Assembly: GCA_945643635.1 (NCBI GenBank)
Contig: CALZFC010000044.1
Coordinates: forward strand, 353,501-417,500
From: Allodiplogaster sudhausi
Taxonomy: Eukaryota > Nematoda > Chromadorea > Rhabditida > Diplogasteridae
Reading direction: 5' to 3'
DNA length: 64,000 nucleotides
In this document: positions 35,601 through 46,137 of the stretch, in pieces
Layout: each line of letters begins with the position of its first letter
How positions within the stretch are numbered: the first letter of the stretch is position 1
Notes under the pieces: model-generated
Databases searched by the model: none
The model's input: the letters and a program-made list of their open reading frames with translations, nothing else
What the model was told of the DNA's origin: nothing
Made by a program: the position numbers and the translations under genes

Positions 35601-35940
35601 TTAAATTACATATCTTTGAATCCAATTATTATTCCTGAAGCAAGGGCATCATGACATTTTCATGTACCTTCACCTGTTCAGTTTTAAAGATGTGCAAATT
35701 GAACATTATAGTTGATTTTTGAGATGGACGGAATTCGCTGCCGAATTCAAGAGTCTCGACGTCCTCGTCCCCTACGGCGTTCATCTCAGTCCTCTCGTGT
35801 ATCACTCGGTCGACGTGGTCGTCTTTCTTCTTTCTCTCGCTCTCATTCTTCTCGCCATTCTCTTCCTGATCTTCCGCCGAATTTTGAGATGTATCTCTTC
35901 ACGGGAAAAGCTTGTATCTGAAAAGAAAAAGAGCCAATAG
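29658..35940 (+). CDS. UDP-glucuronosyltransferase (UGT), 16 exons, about 559 aa
   Basis: Exons: 29658-29762, 30130-30252, 30365-30404, 30646-30719, 30940-31012, 31138-31245, 31556-31652, 31918-32031, 32223-32367, 32485-32541, 32613-32723, 33378-33495, 33654-33706, 34239-34408, 34627-34701, 35724-35940; phases agree. It starts with a signal peptide (MTLKATVLLLVLCSLPTP) and YKIAIFSPH. The acceptor-binding half includes ADYNVRR and KFDIAFAHMYSYC. The UDP-sugar half carries HIVFTLGSMAP, NIEKWLPQNDLL, LMTHGGYNSLQ and GVPVLTIPLFGDQPRN, the UGT signature with HGG and D-Q. A membrane helix (VVVFLLSLALILLAIL) and a cytosolic tail ending KKSQ (KKxx ER retrieval) close it. It conjugates sugars to lipophilic compounds on the ER lumen side. 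Exons 2-3 are the least certain. Confidence 0.88.
31285..31545 (+). repeat. Degenerate TC-rich tract in UGT intron 6
   Basis: Repeats of CTCTCTATCTCT and TCTCTCTGTATCTC fill the intron just upstream of the exon 7 acceptor, serving in effect as a very long pyrimidine tract. Confidence 0.8.
32797..33140. mobile_element. Decayed pogo/Tigger-like DNA transposon in UGT intron 11
   Basis: Both borders carry TCTATTAG/CTAATAG words next to C- or G-runs (CTCTATTAGAACCCCCC on the left, CCCCCCTCTAATAGCGCC on the right), as in pogo-type element ends. Between them a short plus-strand frame reads DLEWILEAWDALLNEL then NSFKIFRHF, like the end of a pogo/CENP-B-type transposase (W..eAW..v...I..SFk.cG). The outer ends TTTCTGTA... 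are roughly inverted. Internally deleted. Confidence 0.5.
33741..33778. repeat. Perfect hairpin, 16-base arms
   Basis: TGTTGAATTAGTAGGC and its complement GCCTACTAATTCAACA around a 6-base loop, in UGT intron 13. The word GCCTACTAATTCA recurs at about 34,038 in the same intron. Confidence 0.85.
34078..34116. repeat. Perfect hairpin, 16-base arms
   Basis: GTGCTTGTTTAGCTCC and GGAGCTAAACAAGCAC around a short loop, 300 bp after the previous hairpin in the same intron. With the repeated GCCTACTAATTC word this suggests the remains of one small palindromic element. Confidence 0.8.
34442..34525 (+). repeat. Tandem repeat, period about 36, 2.3 copies
   Basis: Units beginning TTTAATCGAATTAAATTTTT and containing TATTTTTAATG repeat just over twice in UGT intron 14. 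Confidence 0.85.
35034..35470. mobile_element. hAT-like non-autonomous element with perfect 8-bp target duplication
   Basis: It starts CAGGGGTGGCC (35034) and ends GGCCACCCCTG (35470), an exact 11-bp inverted repeat of the hAT type. It is flanked on both sides by CTTATTAT (35026-35033 and 35471-35478), an exact 8-bp duplication, the hAT hallmark. The inside is mostly degenerate GGGGCC/GGCCCC repeats in two blocks around an AT-rich centre (35,165-35,325). It has no transposase and sits in UGT intron 15. Confidence 0.93.
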
Positions 35941-37355
35941 CATAGAAATTACTACTACTCAATTGTTAGTAAATTATCCGAAAGTTTTTTCCTATGTTAA
36001 ACGTAAATAATTTAGCTATTTCAATACGCATTCATTAAATAACGAATAACTTCACGTTGATTCAATAAATTGTTTAAAAATTAATATTAAAAACTAAATG
36101 TTCTGGATCACGTTGCAGTAAACTCTTTCTTTTCAGCAAAGTAGCAAAATGCTTGAGTGAAAAGGCTGCCAACTTGACCACTATCCGCGTTTTCCCCCTA
36201 CACGCACACTAAAATGACTCTTTTCAGCACTAATTATGGGCCACTTCTGCCCCACGAGTGCCTCTCTCTCAAAACAAGAAAGAAGAGATGATGAGAGAGA
36301 AAGAAAGAGAGAAAGAGATTGAGAGAATGTGGAGTGAGTAAGAACGATGCCAGAAGAGTTAAGGAGAGAAAAAAATTAGACGCTTTGAGGGAGAGTTAGG
36401 GAGGATGCAAGGGAGTAATTTTGGTGAGTAACAATCCTCTTATTCTTCGTTTCTGTTTTATGCATTCCTGGAGATGAACACACCTTTATTTCTCTTATTA
36501 AAATGTTCTTTCATTCTATGAAGACTTAGAGAATACGCTTACAATTCGAAACATTTCAACGCAATATATTTGCTTATATGTATGCGTTTTTTCACAATTT
36601 ATCTCATTTGAATATTTTTATCGTTTTTTTTTCAATTGCAACCAAAACATCTCTTTTTGTATTTATGATATTTATCTGTATGTGTAAAATTATTAGTTCG
36701 CTTTAGTCTGCGCTGCTTATCTCAACAATGACAAATTACTACCATGATGACTCAATGTCTAAGAAAACATAATTACTTATGCACATTCTCTGTAATATAA
36801 TAGGCAGTCTTGCGGCTCATGACGTGGTCTTTGATTGCATTTTATAGTATTTATCACTCGATATGAGATATTGTTTACTACTGCCGCGTGTGGGCGAATT
36901 TACAGTGAACCCGACGAAAGGGCGAAAAACAGAGCGGTGAAAAATAAAGATCGTTGAAGGCAATGAACCAAGAACAAAGCTACGACAAAAATAGCCATTA
37001 TTTAAGTGCCAACTCCAAGAGTGTGTTCCTAATTTACGCACATCTTGTGCATTGATGAATTTGTTCTGACGTCGAGAGAGAGGCTCTTTCCATTGTTTGA
37101 TCGTCGTCTTCCGTGTCCGAATGCTAATGAGAGATGCTAATGGAATTGCCTGCCGGCGCTGCTTAGAGCATCTTCCTTTTGTCCTTTCTCCTCTCTCCTC
37201 GCGACGACGAACACCTCAGAATCTCATTCTGACGTCATTTCGTTTCCTCAAGCAGCTAACACGAAGATATTTGCATTGTCTCGCATTCCTTTCCCTTTCC
37301 TATCTCTTTATCCCAGTCTATCTGTCTGTCTCTCTCTCTCTCTAATTTTCTCGCG

Positions 37356-37400
<45 letters not shown>

Positions 37401-38631
37401 ATCTTCATTCTTTGTATCTAACCGCACTCCTTCCATCGTTTCTCTACCAATTCTGAAGAACCTCATATATTTTGCTCTTCTCGCTACAACCCCCTCCTTA
37501 GACACTCACAATCAGGCTTTTCTTCAATAGTAGCTGACCTTCTTTCTTGCGCCGCATATGTTGGACAGATTTTTTCTGATATTTTTTCTTACTTCTAACC
37601 ATAAGCTGCCTTATTTTTCTCACCGCACTACTGTATACAAGGATAGAATTTCGCTTTTTTTTGTTTCATTTCTTCTTCTCTTTCTTCTATCAATATTCTA
37701 GGTGTTATTTGCGTTCGCAGTGGAACAAGATGTTGCTGAATACATAACATATCCAATACATGCATAAATCATAAATCTATTGATGAAAGATGTTCGTACA
37801 TATGTACCGACATATGAACATATAAACACGGTCGTTTTTTTTCGTTTTTCCACAATAAAAAGATGTTGTTATCGAGCAGACTTCTGAGATCATACTCTGT
37901 TATCTTCGGACGACGTTGTTTTAAATTATGACGTATATTTGTGAAAATCTATCTTTTACGCATTTTCCATTAAATAAACCATGTGTGTTAATCCTGTATA
38001 TTATAATAATACCAAAGACATTTTAAAACGAACAAAAAAAAAGCTTCAACCCAAGACATTGAGCCATAAAAAAGAAGTGTTTGAAGCCATAGATGTATTC
38101 ATGAACTTTTACACTCCCTAAAGCACATCTTCAAGCGAATTCTGTGAAAATGATTCGGGCTTTCCGTTTGAAGAAGACAAGAGCAAACCTCCCAATTTGT
38201 TGCACACGGTTCGATGAAGCCTTAGAATTCCCAAGAATGTATACATATCCCATTTTTACAATGATCTTTTCACTTCCTGTTGATCTCAACTTTTTCTTTT
38301 TTCCATCTCTGACACCCATTGATTATGGTGTTCAACACACTCTCTGTTTTCCAAGTTCTATTCTCGTCCATCTTCCGCACCGGAAAACTCTGCATCGGCG
38401 CAACGTAATATTACATGTCACACAAGGGGGCCACAATGTAAACTCCTCCACTTCCAAACCTCCGCCATGTCTAAATCTACATCGCTCGCTCTCTCTAAAA
38501 CACAAGCTCATCCCGCTTAATTCATGGGCATATGCTGAGAAGCTTGCACTCCAATTAAGCCAGCAAAAACTAGGAAGTGCTAGAATTATGGCTTAAAAAT
38601 ATAGAGAAGATGTTCTCGTGATTCTTTGGGC
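35941..38631. other. Gene-poor; UGT 3' flank and simple repeats
   Basis: AATAAA-type signals occur shortly after the UGT stop (about 36,064). Beyond, GA-rich (36,270-36,400) and TC-rich (37,320-37,400) tracts dominate. The 150-codon frame at 38,144-38,596 has no recognisable features and I regard it as chance. Confidence 0.45.
37325..37400 (+). repeat. (TC)n microsatellite
   Basis: Uninterrupted CT dinucleotides for most of the interval. Confidence 0.9.
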
Positions 38632-38920
38632 TTAGGAAGGAAGGCTCGTGGACTCTGCACGCGGCTCTTTCGTGATGCCGTTTATGTAATACTCAGGAAG
38701 TACATATCCTTTGGCTCTGCAGTTGACATCTTCTCGCACCCACGCATTGTCACAGCGGAAATGACGGGATATCGAGGCCATCAGGCAGTCTAAAGTGCAA
38801 TTCCTACTCATGTACCTTAAAAGAATACTAATTCAATTTTCGCGCAACGTACATGTACGCAACCAATCCACAATGCTGTGACCGTTTGTAAACTCTACGA
38901 ACGTCCAGCATGACGATTCA
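38632..38920 (-). CDS. Cys-rich extracellular-type protein, last two exons (partial)
   Basis: Two minus-strand exons fit together: about 38,849-38,920 and 38632-38815 (phase 2 junction, acceptor CTTTTAAG). The first reads SSCWTFVEFTNGHSIVDW, the second SRNCTLDCLMASISRHF, CDNAWVREDVNCRAKG and a tail ending in a stop at 38,632. Seven cysteines in about 75 residues and no hydrophobic helix suggest a secreted or ectodomain fold. Composition is clearly protein-like, unlike surrounding repeats. Upstream exons and the start were not found; family not recognised (a nematode DUF19-like Cys domain is only a guess). Confidence 0.5.
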
Positions 38921-40411
38921 TAGGAATTATTTTTTTCTTTTATCTATTTTTGCAATGGGTCTATTTGTTTTATAATTTTTTTTAATCAATTGCCCTATTA
39001 TAGACGGAAACGATACTGCCTCTCTCGCCTCTCGATCCCTCACCCTCTCCCTCACACAAATATCCGCCGTATGGCTTCTATCACTCTTCATCGGTGTTTC
39101 TCACTAAAAGATGATATCATCAAGCCTGGTCGACAAAGAACACAACTATTCTATGCAATTTCTCCTTGCTCCTCCTCCCTCCCCACTCCCCATTTAGACC
39201 CATCCGATTTCATTCTCCCACACTTACCAATATTCCCATCTAAAGGACACGGTTAGTCCATCTCTGAATCGTGTCCACTCGGGATGGATCTTCTGACGTC
39301 CAACAGCATGTCTCATGAATGCATCAGACGTGAATCATTTATTTTTCTCATTCTCATGCTCTCTCACTCTCTATTTCTATCGATTTCTCTCTCATTGTCT
39401 TACTATCATTCACTCTCTCCCCATCTTTCTTCACGCTCTCTTCATGTCATGGCAGCTACTACTGCCAGAGTTCTTTGAGGCTCTTGCTGAAATGATGTGC
39501 CAATGTCTTCATATTTCCTATTAGCTGTTTTTTTTTTTCGTTTGAAAAATTGATTTGGTGGTATTGCAAATAATTTTAAATCTCCATCTTATATTCATCT
39601 CCATCTGACGAGAGCTTCTTTGTTTGAAAGAACGCTGCAATTAAGCAGAAATGACTGGAAGGAAGTTCCGCTCTGAAATTATTTAGCATGAAATTACTTA
39701 CTTCTATGATACTCCAGTAACCTTCCTCTCGTGAGTTGTCCGATTCTTTCGTTGTCGACTGCTCACTCAGCTCAACAAACAACAAGAATAATTGTATGCC
39801 AAAGAGACTCACGTCGGAAAATGTCGCGTAATTGTAGCTTCGTCGTCGTCGTATTTGATAGAGAGAGAGTGAGTAAGAGCAGACGCCGGAATTCGCCTGC
39901 TCTGCGCTCCCTTGCAAAACCTTCGCTTCCACAACTTGTACATGTATTTTGGAAGTTTGCCAAAAAAAAAATTCTTTTTCACCCAAGAAAAAATTCTACA
40001 ATTTGTCTCTGTAACAAGAATGTATTCCTTGTGAAAAGTGACGCCACATTAGAAACAACTGTCCAGAAAGTAAAGTCTATGCGAATGCAGAAAACGGATC
40101 TTCCTTTCTCTCATCTCACAAGGCAAAACTTCTTTGTGTGTGCATCTCTAAGACGTTTGTTTTGCCGACGCCAGACCCAAACGGCGACTTTCAACGACAG
40201 AGAGAGAGAGAGAGGGAGGAAGGCTTCGCGATTAGGTTTCAGAGACATGTGCGCTTATAAGGCGTCTGGACGTCTGTTGGCTCTTGTTTCCATGTTTCCA
40301 CTCCTCCTGCTTGAGGAAGGAATAGCTTAGCCTCTTTTCAGCGTCGTCTTCTTATTTTGTATGTATGATGTCGTTGGGGATTGGCATTTTATTTTCTGCT
40401 CTCTCTCTCAC

Positions 40412-40445
<34 letters not shown>

Positions 40446-41482
40446 ACTCACTCTCCCTCCCTCTCTTCATGTCTCCCCACTCTTTTCCATAAAGGGCCAA
40501 ATTTGGAATTTAATGGGGGAGAAATGCTGTATTTGGCCTTGCACACAAATCCTTTTTCGGCTCATAAGAAAGGCCAAATGGAGATCTTCTCTGCAGAAGC
40601 TTGAGCGGAAGTTCAAGACGAGCTCACTCAATTTATTTCATCAATTTGCCACCGCCAACTTCCGTTTTCCGACTGCGTTCAGCTTAGGCTAAAGTACAAG
40701 AAGAATAGATTCTTTTCTTGGACACACCTCGTCAATTTAATTTTTATTTTCGATTGTCAAAAAATAGCTGAATTGGGCTTGCAAAAAAAAATTGCAAAGA
40801 GTTGAGCTAAGAGAGTAAGACGGAGAAATTAATATCAACTCTATGAGGATTGTAAAAGTGGAATCAAAATGATGTGAGATTGAAAAGTAAGGTGCAAAGT
40901 GGATAAGACGCTGGCAAGTCGTTCAAAGGTGATGCAATCACCTGATAACAGTAATCCAGAAGCGAGCTTGGTTACAGTAATCCTGCCCCGCTTGTTGCCA
41001 CTTTCGTCTAAAGGTGATGCCATGGCAATAATTGAAACACTATCTTTTCCTGCTAACAAAAAATTCTAGCGAGTCTCTCTTTGTTTTCTGCGATCTTTCA
41101 TTTCTTTTTATCAGTTCTTATTTAAACCTCCTCCAACATACCACAATATACTATGTTTGTACGAATTCGTTAAACTCTTTCTCTTCTCTCTTTATTCCTC
41201 ATCGTTCTCTCCTGTTTTCTCACTTAACGTAATAGGCTCATCTACATATTGATAGCAGCCGTAGCTTTCCTGCATAGGAAGTGCACAGAGTTGCCCCTCG
41301 TCATCCGGATATATTCACCGAGCATGCTCGTGGACACGGCAAACTAACGGATATAGGAGGGGACATATCCACGTGGCAAGATTCGGATGGCAAAAGAGAG
41401 AGAGAGAGTTTGAGAAGTGATAGAAAGAAAGAGAGAAATTGAGAGAGATAAAGAGATAGAGAGACTGAGAGAGAGAGGGAGA

Positions 41483-41513
<31 letters not shown>

Positions 41514-42328
41514 TCGACAATACGTGAATGTTCCTTGGTGCTGCTGTCGGTCATGCATGCTGTTGTGCAATCTGTCAAAGTTGAGAGCTGCTCGGATTGG
41601 TCTCTCTCTCACTCCCTCTCTCTCTCCTTTATTCTCTCACCACTCCTCTCTCTCTTTATTTCTCTCTCCCTCTCTCTCTCTCATTCACCTCTCTTGTTTA
41701 TTTTTGGTCACCGAACACTCCACACTCATTTCAAGCCCTGGTCATCCTTGATTATACTAGAATAGGCTTGAAAAGAATTAGTCAATCTTTCTACCCTCCC
41801 ACTCCCCTATCTCTCTGCCTCTTTTTTTCTTTCTCTCTCTCTCTCTCTCGGGCCTCTCTGTCTCTTTCTGTCTTTCTCACAGTCAGTATCTTTTTTTGTC
41901 TTTCTGCTTCACCAATTCAACCACCCTCTCCAAGCAAATGTGAATAATGACTGCGACCAGCGTGACTAGCAACTCAATTATCGTGGGCTGGATTTCTTTT
42001 TATCTGTCTTCTATCTCTCTCCTTCTTTTTATCTCTATCTATCACTTACTCTCCCTCTCTCATAACGTTTTCTCAGATTCACTCTCTCTCGGGCTTTAAA
42101 ATCACTTTTCTCAATCTATGCAGCATTCGCTTAAACTACTTTCTTTTTTCACTCGGACATGATATGATCTGTGATATGAGTTTGCTACTTCACGCTTTGT
42201 CTTTCTGAGCTTCTCCGAAAATTGAATTTTAACAGTGTGACAAATAACATAATGTCCTCTTGTTCAATTGCACAGTTAAATTAATATTAAAAATTTTTTA
42301 CAAGTTTTGAGTTCAAATACACCACGTA
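38921..42328. other. Gene-poor simple-repeat region
   Basis: No supported exon. TC tracts on the plus strand near 39,355-39,440, 40,395-40,445, 41,600-41,690 and 41,830-41,870; a GA tract at 41,395-41,512. A 25-base theme (AAAGGTGATGC plus AGTAATCC) occurs twice within 40,925-41,025. Confidence 0.5.
41395..41512 (+). repeat. (GA)n microsatellite
   Basis: Interrupted then pure GA dinucleotides; 90 bp later the plus strand switches to TC (41,600 on). Confidence 0.9.
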
Positions 42329-43680
42329 AAGGCACCTTCTAAGGCTTTTCGAGAAGCTTGTCTGTCGTAGACTATCCTCATGGTGCGATGATAATTTTAT
42401 CTTTCCGGATGAACAATTCGGTTTCCGTCGTAAGCGCTCCATAGAATTTCAGCTGTTAGACTGTTTAGAAAATTGGTCTCAATCTTTACACCAAGGAAAT
42501 TCTACTGACGTTGTTTACTTTGATCACGCTAAAGCTTTTGATAGGGTTAGTCACCCAAAACTTCTTTATAAGCTCAGATGTCTCTCTTTCCCACCTATTT
42601 TAGTAAACTGGATAGCCAGTTTTCTTGACAACCGTACTTTCTCAGTTCGTGTAAATAAGACCCTATCTAAGCCCCGTAATGTAATAAGCGGAATACCTCA
42701 AGGCACAGTTATTGGTCCCCTCCTCTTCATCGTCTACACTGCCGACCTCCCCTCTTTAGTCTCCTCTCATGGCGCAACTGCTCGCTGCTTCGCTGACGAT
42801 CTTAAAATATTTCGGTCTTTCCCTCCCTCTCAAACCAATCCCGATCTCCAGTCCGCTATCGACGTAGTCGCTATTTGGGCAGATACCTGGCAACTTCCCC
42901 TCGCCGCTGACAAATGCTCTGTACTCCACATTGGTAGAAATAATCCTCGAATCGCTTATACGCTTAACGGCACTCCTCTCTCTTCGGTCGATTCCATTCG
43001 TGATCTAGGTATAATTATCGATGACCGCTTATCATTTTCTTTACATTGTAATAAAATAGCCAATTCTGCCCTCGCTAAGGCACATCTCATCCTTCGGTCA
43101 CTCCGCACTCGTAATAAGAATGTCCTTTTATCTGCTTATACCATCTATGTCCGTTCCATATTAGAAAATTGTACGACTGTCTATTCTCCTCACTTACTAA
43201 AAGATAACCGCGTTTTAGAAAAGGTCCAGAATTTCTTCTCACGAGCAATTTTCCGGCGATGTTATGGTTATGCTGCATTGTCCGTCCCTCCCAGCGAGGA
43301 AAGGAACCGCATCCTTTCCCTCCCTTCTCTTAGAGCGCGCCGGGAAGATTTTGATTTCACCCTTGCTCGTCGCCTGATATTTGGACATAGAAAACTGTGC
43401 CTTAAACACTCCCATCACTTCCATTTTCGTCATTCGCGAACTCGTGGTCTTTCATTTAAGCTAGCTTACCCAACATGTCGATCGAAAGTTCGTTCTCACT
43501 CCTTCTTTATTCGCGCCGCCAAGTTATTTAATTCTATCGCCCACAATAAGCCTTCGGTTGGATTATAATCTGTCCATTAAGTTCATACATATTCTTTTAT
43601 TCCATTTATTTCACTTGCTAAATTTTCACTCCACGTATCACTACGGTGTGCGTAAATAAAGTATAAGTATAAGTATAAAA
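42329..43680 (+). mobile_element. Non-LTR retrotransposon, 5'-truncated reverse transcriptase (jockey/CR1-like)
   Basis: One frame is open from about 42,329 to the stop at 43,567 with no internal ATG before 43,278. It encodes most of a reverse transcriptase: EQFGFRRKRSIEFQL, VVYFDHAKAFDRVSHP (block A, first Asp), GIPQGTVIGPLLFIVY (block B), CFADDLKIF (catalytic FADD), then WQLPLAADKCSVLHIG and IRDLGIIIDDRLSF, the LG-x-x-hD block. The tail (SRAIFRRCYG..., ARREDFDF..., SKVRSHSFFIRAAKLFN) is the usual jockey/CR1 ending. The 3' end has TATAAG repeats and an A-rich end at about 43,680. The fingers part and any ORF1 are missing: a dead-on-arrival 5' truncation. The long open frame implies recent insertion. 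Confidence 0.9.
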
Positions 43681-44561
43681 TAAACATGTCTGCTTCTGTA
43701 GCTATTTGGCTTTTTTAAATTAAAATTTTAATTTTTCTAATGATTGAATAAATTAATAAAATAGAGCGAACGCTTGAAGCTTCCGTGCTATTTAACATTT
43801 TGCTTGCAATCATTTCCAGAGTGTACTTCGTCAGGAAGAATGTGGCTAGCTTCATTTCTCTTCCTCGCTCTCTTACACGCTCTCCTTCTCTCAGTCTTAC
43901 TCTATTCCCTCTTACTCTCTCTCTCTCATTTCTCCATGCTCTCTGCCTCTCTCTCTCCTTCTTTGCCTATCGAAGTGAAGAACGCCGTGACTCCTCCCCT
44001 TCGTAAACTGCCATTACCATAATGACATATCCGTGATCCGACGACGGTGGACTTTTCTTCTTCTTAACAACTTAAAGTTTCTCTCCCTCCCTCCCAACAT
44101 TTCTCTCTCATTTATCTCTCCTTCTCTTCTGTTTTGTGTATTTCTCTAGCTTGCTTAGACTCTCTCTCTCTCTCTCATCTCCGTAATCACCTTTTAGATG
44201 AACTCTTTTAACTTGCTTACTCTTGTATTTGTGGACTCTTGTTCGACATAACTCGATCGTGATAAATAAATCACGTCGCCCGATAAATGAAGGCGCACGC
44301 GCGCTCTTTCTATTTTATTATAATTATAATATATAACTATAATATTGCAAAGAATATTTTCTCTAACGTTTCGGTTTCTCATTGTGAGTCCATTTTGCTT
44401 CCCATATTCGTCTTTTATTACTTTTTAAAGTAGTTGCCATATTTACTATGACAAATTCAGGAAAAAATTTTCTGAAAAAACAATGTTCAGCAAAATGTGA
44501 CTTGAGCATGCACCGGAACGCTCTCGCTTTTCTCAATTTTTTCTTAAATACAGTAATTTTT

Positions 44562-44634
44562 CTTAAATACAGTATTCCACATCATTATATAAGGGAGCAT
44601 CCCTTATATAATGATGTGGATTACTGTATTTAAG
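44562..44634. repeat. Hairpin, 34-base arms, one mismatch
   Basis: Arms 44562-44595 and 44601-44634 (outer CTTAAATACAGTA, inner ATGTGGA/ATTATATAAGGG) with a 5-base loop. The outer word TTCTTAAATACAGTA is also repeated just before the left arm. Looks like a tiny palindromic MITE. Confidence 0.85.
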
Positions 44635-45239
44635 GAAAGGAGCAGGCAGATGCGAATTATAGAGCATGGGAGAGATGAGAACGAGAGGAAGCAGAGAGAG
44701 AGAGTCCGAAAGGATTAGAGGGAGAGCGTGATAGAAAGAAATACAGAAAGTCATAGAGAGAGGGAGTGAGAGAGAAGAAAGAGAGAGAGAGAGAGAGAGA
44801 AGAGAGAAAGAGATTGCAATGCACCTAGATTTCGTTTACAAAACACAATCCACGTCATTTTAAACAGTGGCTTTAATTTATGCTCGAATATAATTGACGA
44901 TACCATTAATTGCCTTAATATTTACAAGTTGTAGTTTTAATTTCTTTATTAGACTAGACGTTCATTGCACTTCTCCTGGTTCTATGAAATCACGATCTCG
45001 CTTCCATCTTCTCTCCATTCATCTCACCGCCTCCAGCTTCCCCACCTCTTCCCACTACCCTGCCCGAGGGGAGGAGCTAAAGAGCTAAAGCCCCTGAAGG
45101 TGTGAAATGAGGGTTACGAGAGTGCTCGCAAAGGGCTTCTGACCCGGCTCAGAAACGCGTTGTTTCTCCATGACGGCTGGGTTTCTGCAAAATTTCGTCG
45201 TGTTCTTTCTTTTTTCTTATAGTTCTTCTTCTTCTTCTC

Positions 45240-45317
45240 ACTCTCTAATCTCCTAGCTTTCTCTCTCTCTATTTCTCTCTCTCTCCCTTTCTCTCTCTCT
45301 CGCTCTCTCTCTCTCCG

Positions 45318-45362
<45 letters not shown>
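45240..45362 (+). repeat. (TC)n microsatellite
   Basis: Over 100 bases, pure CT from about 45,325 to 45,361. Confidence 0.9.
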
Positions 45363-45363
<1 letters not shown>

Positions 45364-46021
45364 AACACCTCTTCAACCCATGCCATAAGCATCAAGATCC
45401 CGTTCTCCGTGACCCACGTCATTTCCATATATACATAGAAATCTAGTTGAAATCACATCTAAATGTGCGTCAATCTTCCTTCCTCCCCTCAGGCAATCGC
45501 CCTCCTCCCTCATATTCCTCGAATTGTTATTCTGGCGCATCCTCCAAAATACATATACACTCTCACCCTCTTTCCGCAGAAAGATGACTTTGATTCCATG
45601 AATTGCCTCCTGAACCGACTGCTGCCCCCCCCAACCACACTGCCTCAAAACACTTCATCTTCGCTTTTATTTTTCTTCCCTTCACAGTGGTTGTCATTTC
45701 CATGGCCATCGCTAACAGCCGTTCTACCACAAACCATTTTCGTAATTTTGACTACGATTTATTTACGGTGTGGCCTTGTACATATCATACATATATCTAT
45801 ATATTTTTTATTGCTTTTTCCTGTTTACATACATAAATTCTGCCCTTTCTTCTTGAAATTCATTGTTCACACTCATATAACAATTCTCCCCACGGGAATT
45901 GCTTGTATTTATTCATCATTCTTATCATTTCCTCTTCTCTTTCTATCTATGGCTTTCTCTAACAATAAGCTCTCGTCTATTTCTATATCTCTTTACCGCT
46001 CTCTCTCTCTCACTCTCGCTT

Positions 46022-46052
<31 letters not shown>

Positions 46053-46137
46053 TTCTCTCTCTCCCTCAGGGTCATCTCGTGACCTCCGAAACCGGGTGGG
46101 AGACGTCGAGTGTCTGGTCGTCGTCAGAGTGCCAGGA

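Larger units (their letters stand above)
43681..46137. other. Gene-poor; TC/GA tracts and neuropeptide-gene upstream region
   Basis: TC-rich at 43,860-43,970, 44,085-44,180 and 45,990-46,070; GA-rich at 44,690-44,810. A polypyrimidine run ending CCCTCAG at about 46,062-46,069 precedes the neuropeptide ATG by 68 bases and could be a cis- or trans-splice acceptor. The 251-codon plus frame over 45,463-46,218 is mostly translation of TC repeat. Confidence 0.45.

Noticed and set aside
36817..37041. Minus-strand 74-codon frame
   Set aside because: No hydrophobic signal or family feature; AT-rich flank of the UGT gene.
38144..38596. 150-codon plus-strand open frame
   Set aside because: No domain, no splice context, ordinary AT-rich codon mixture; nothing distinguishes it from chance.
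39576..40330. 136- and 199-codon overlapping frames on opposite strands
   Set aside because: They overlap each other, show no motif and include low-complexity stretches; no consistent splice partners.
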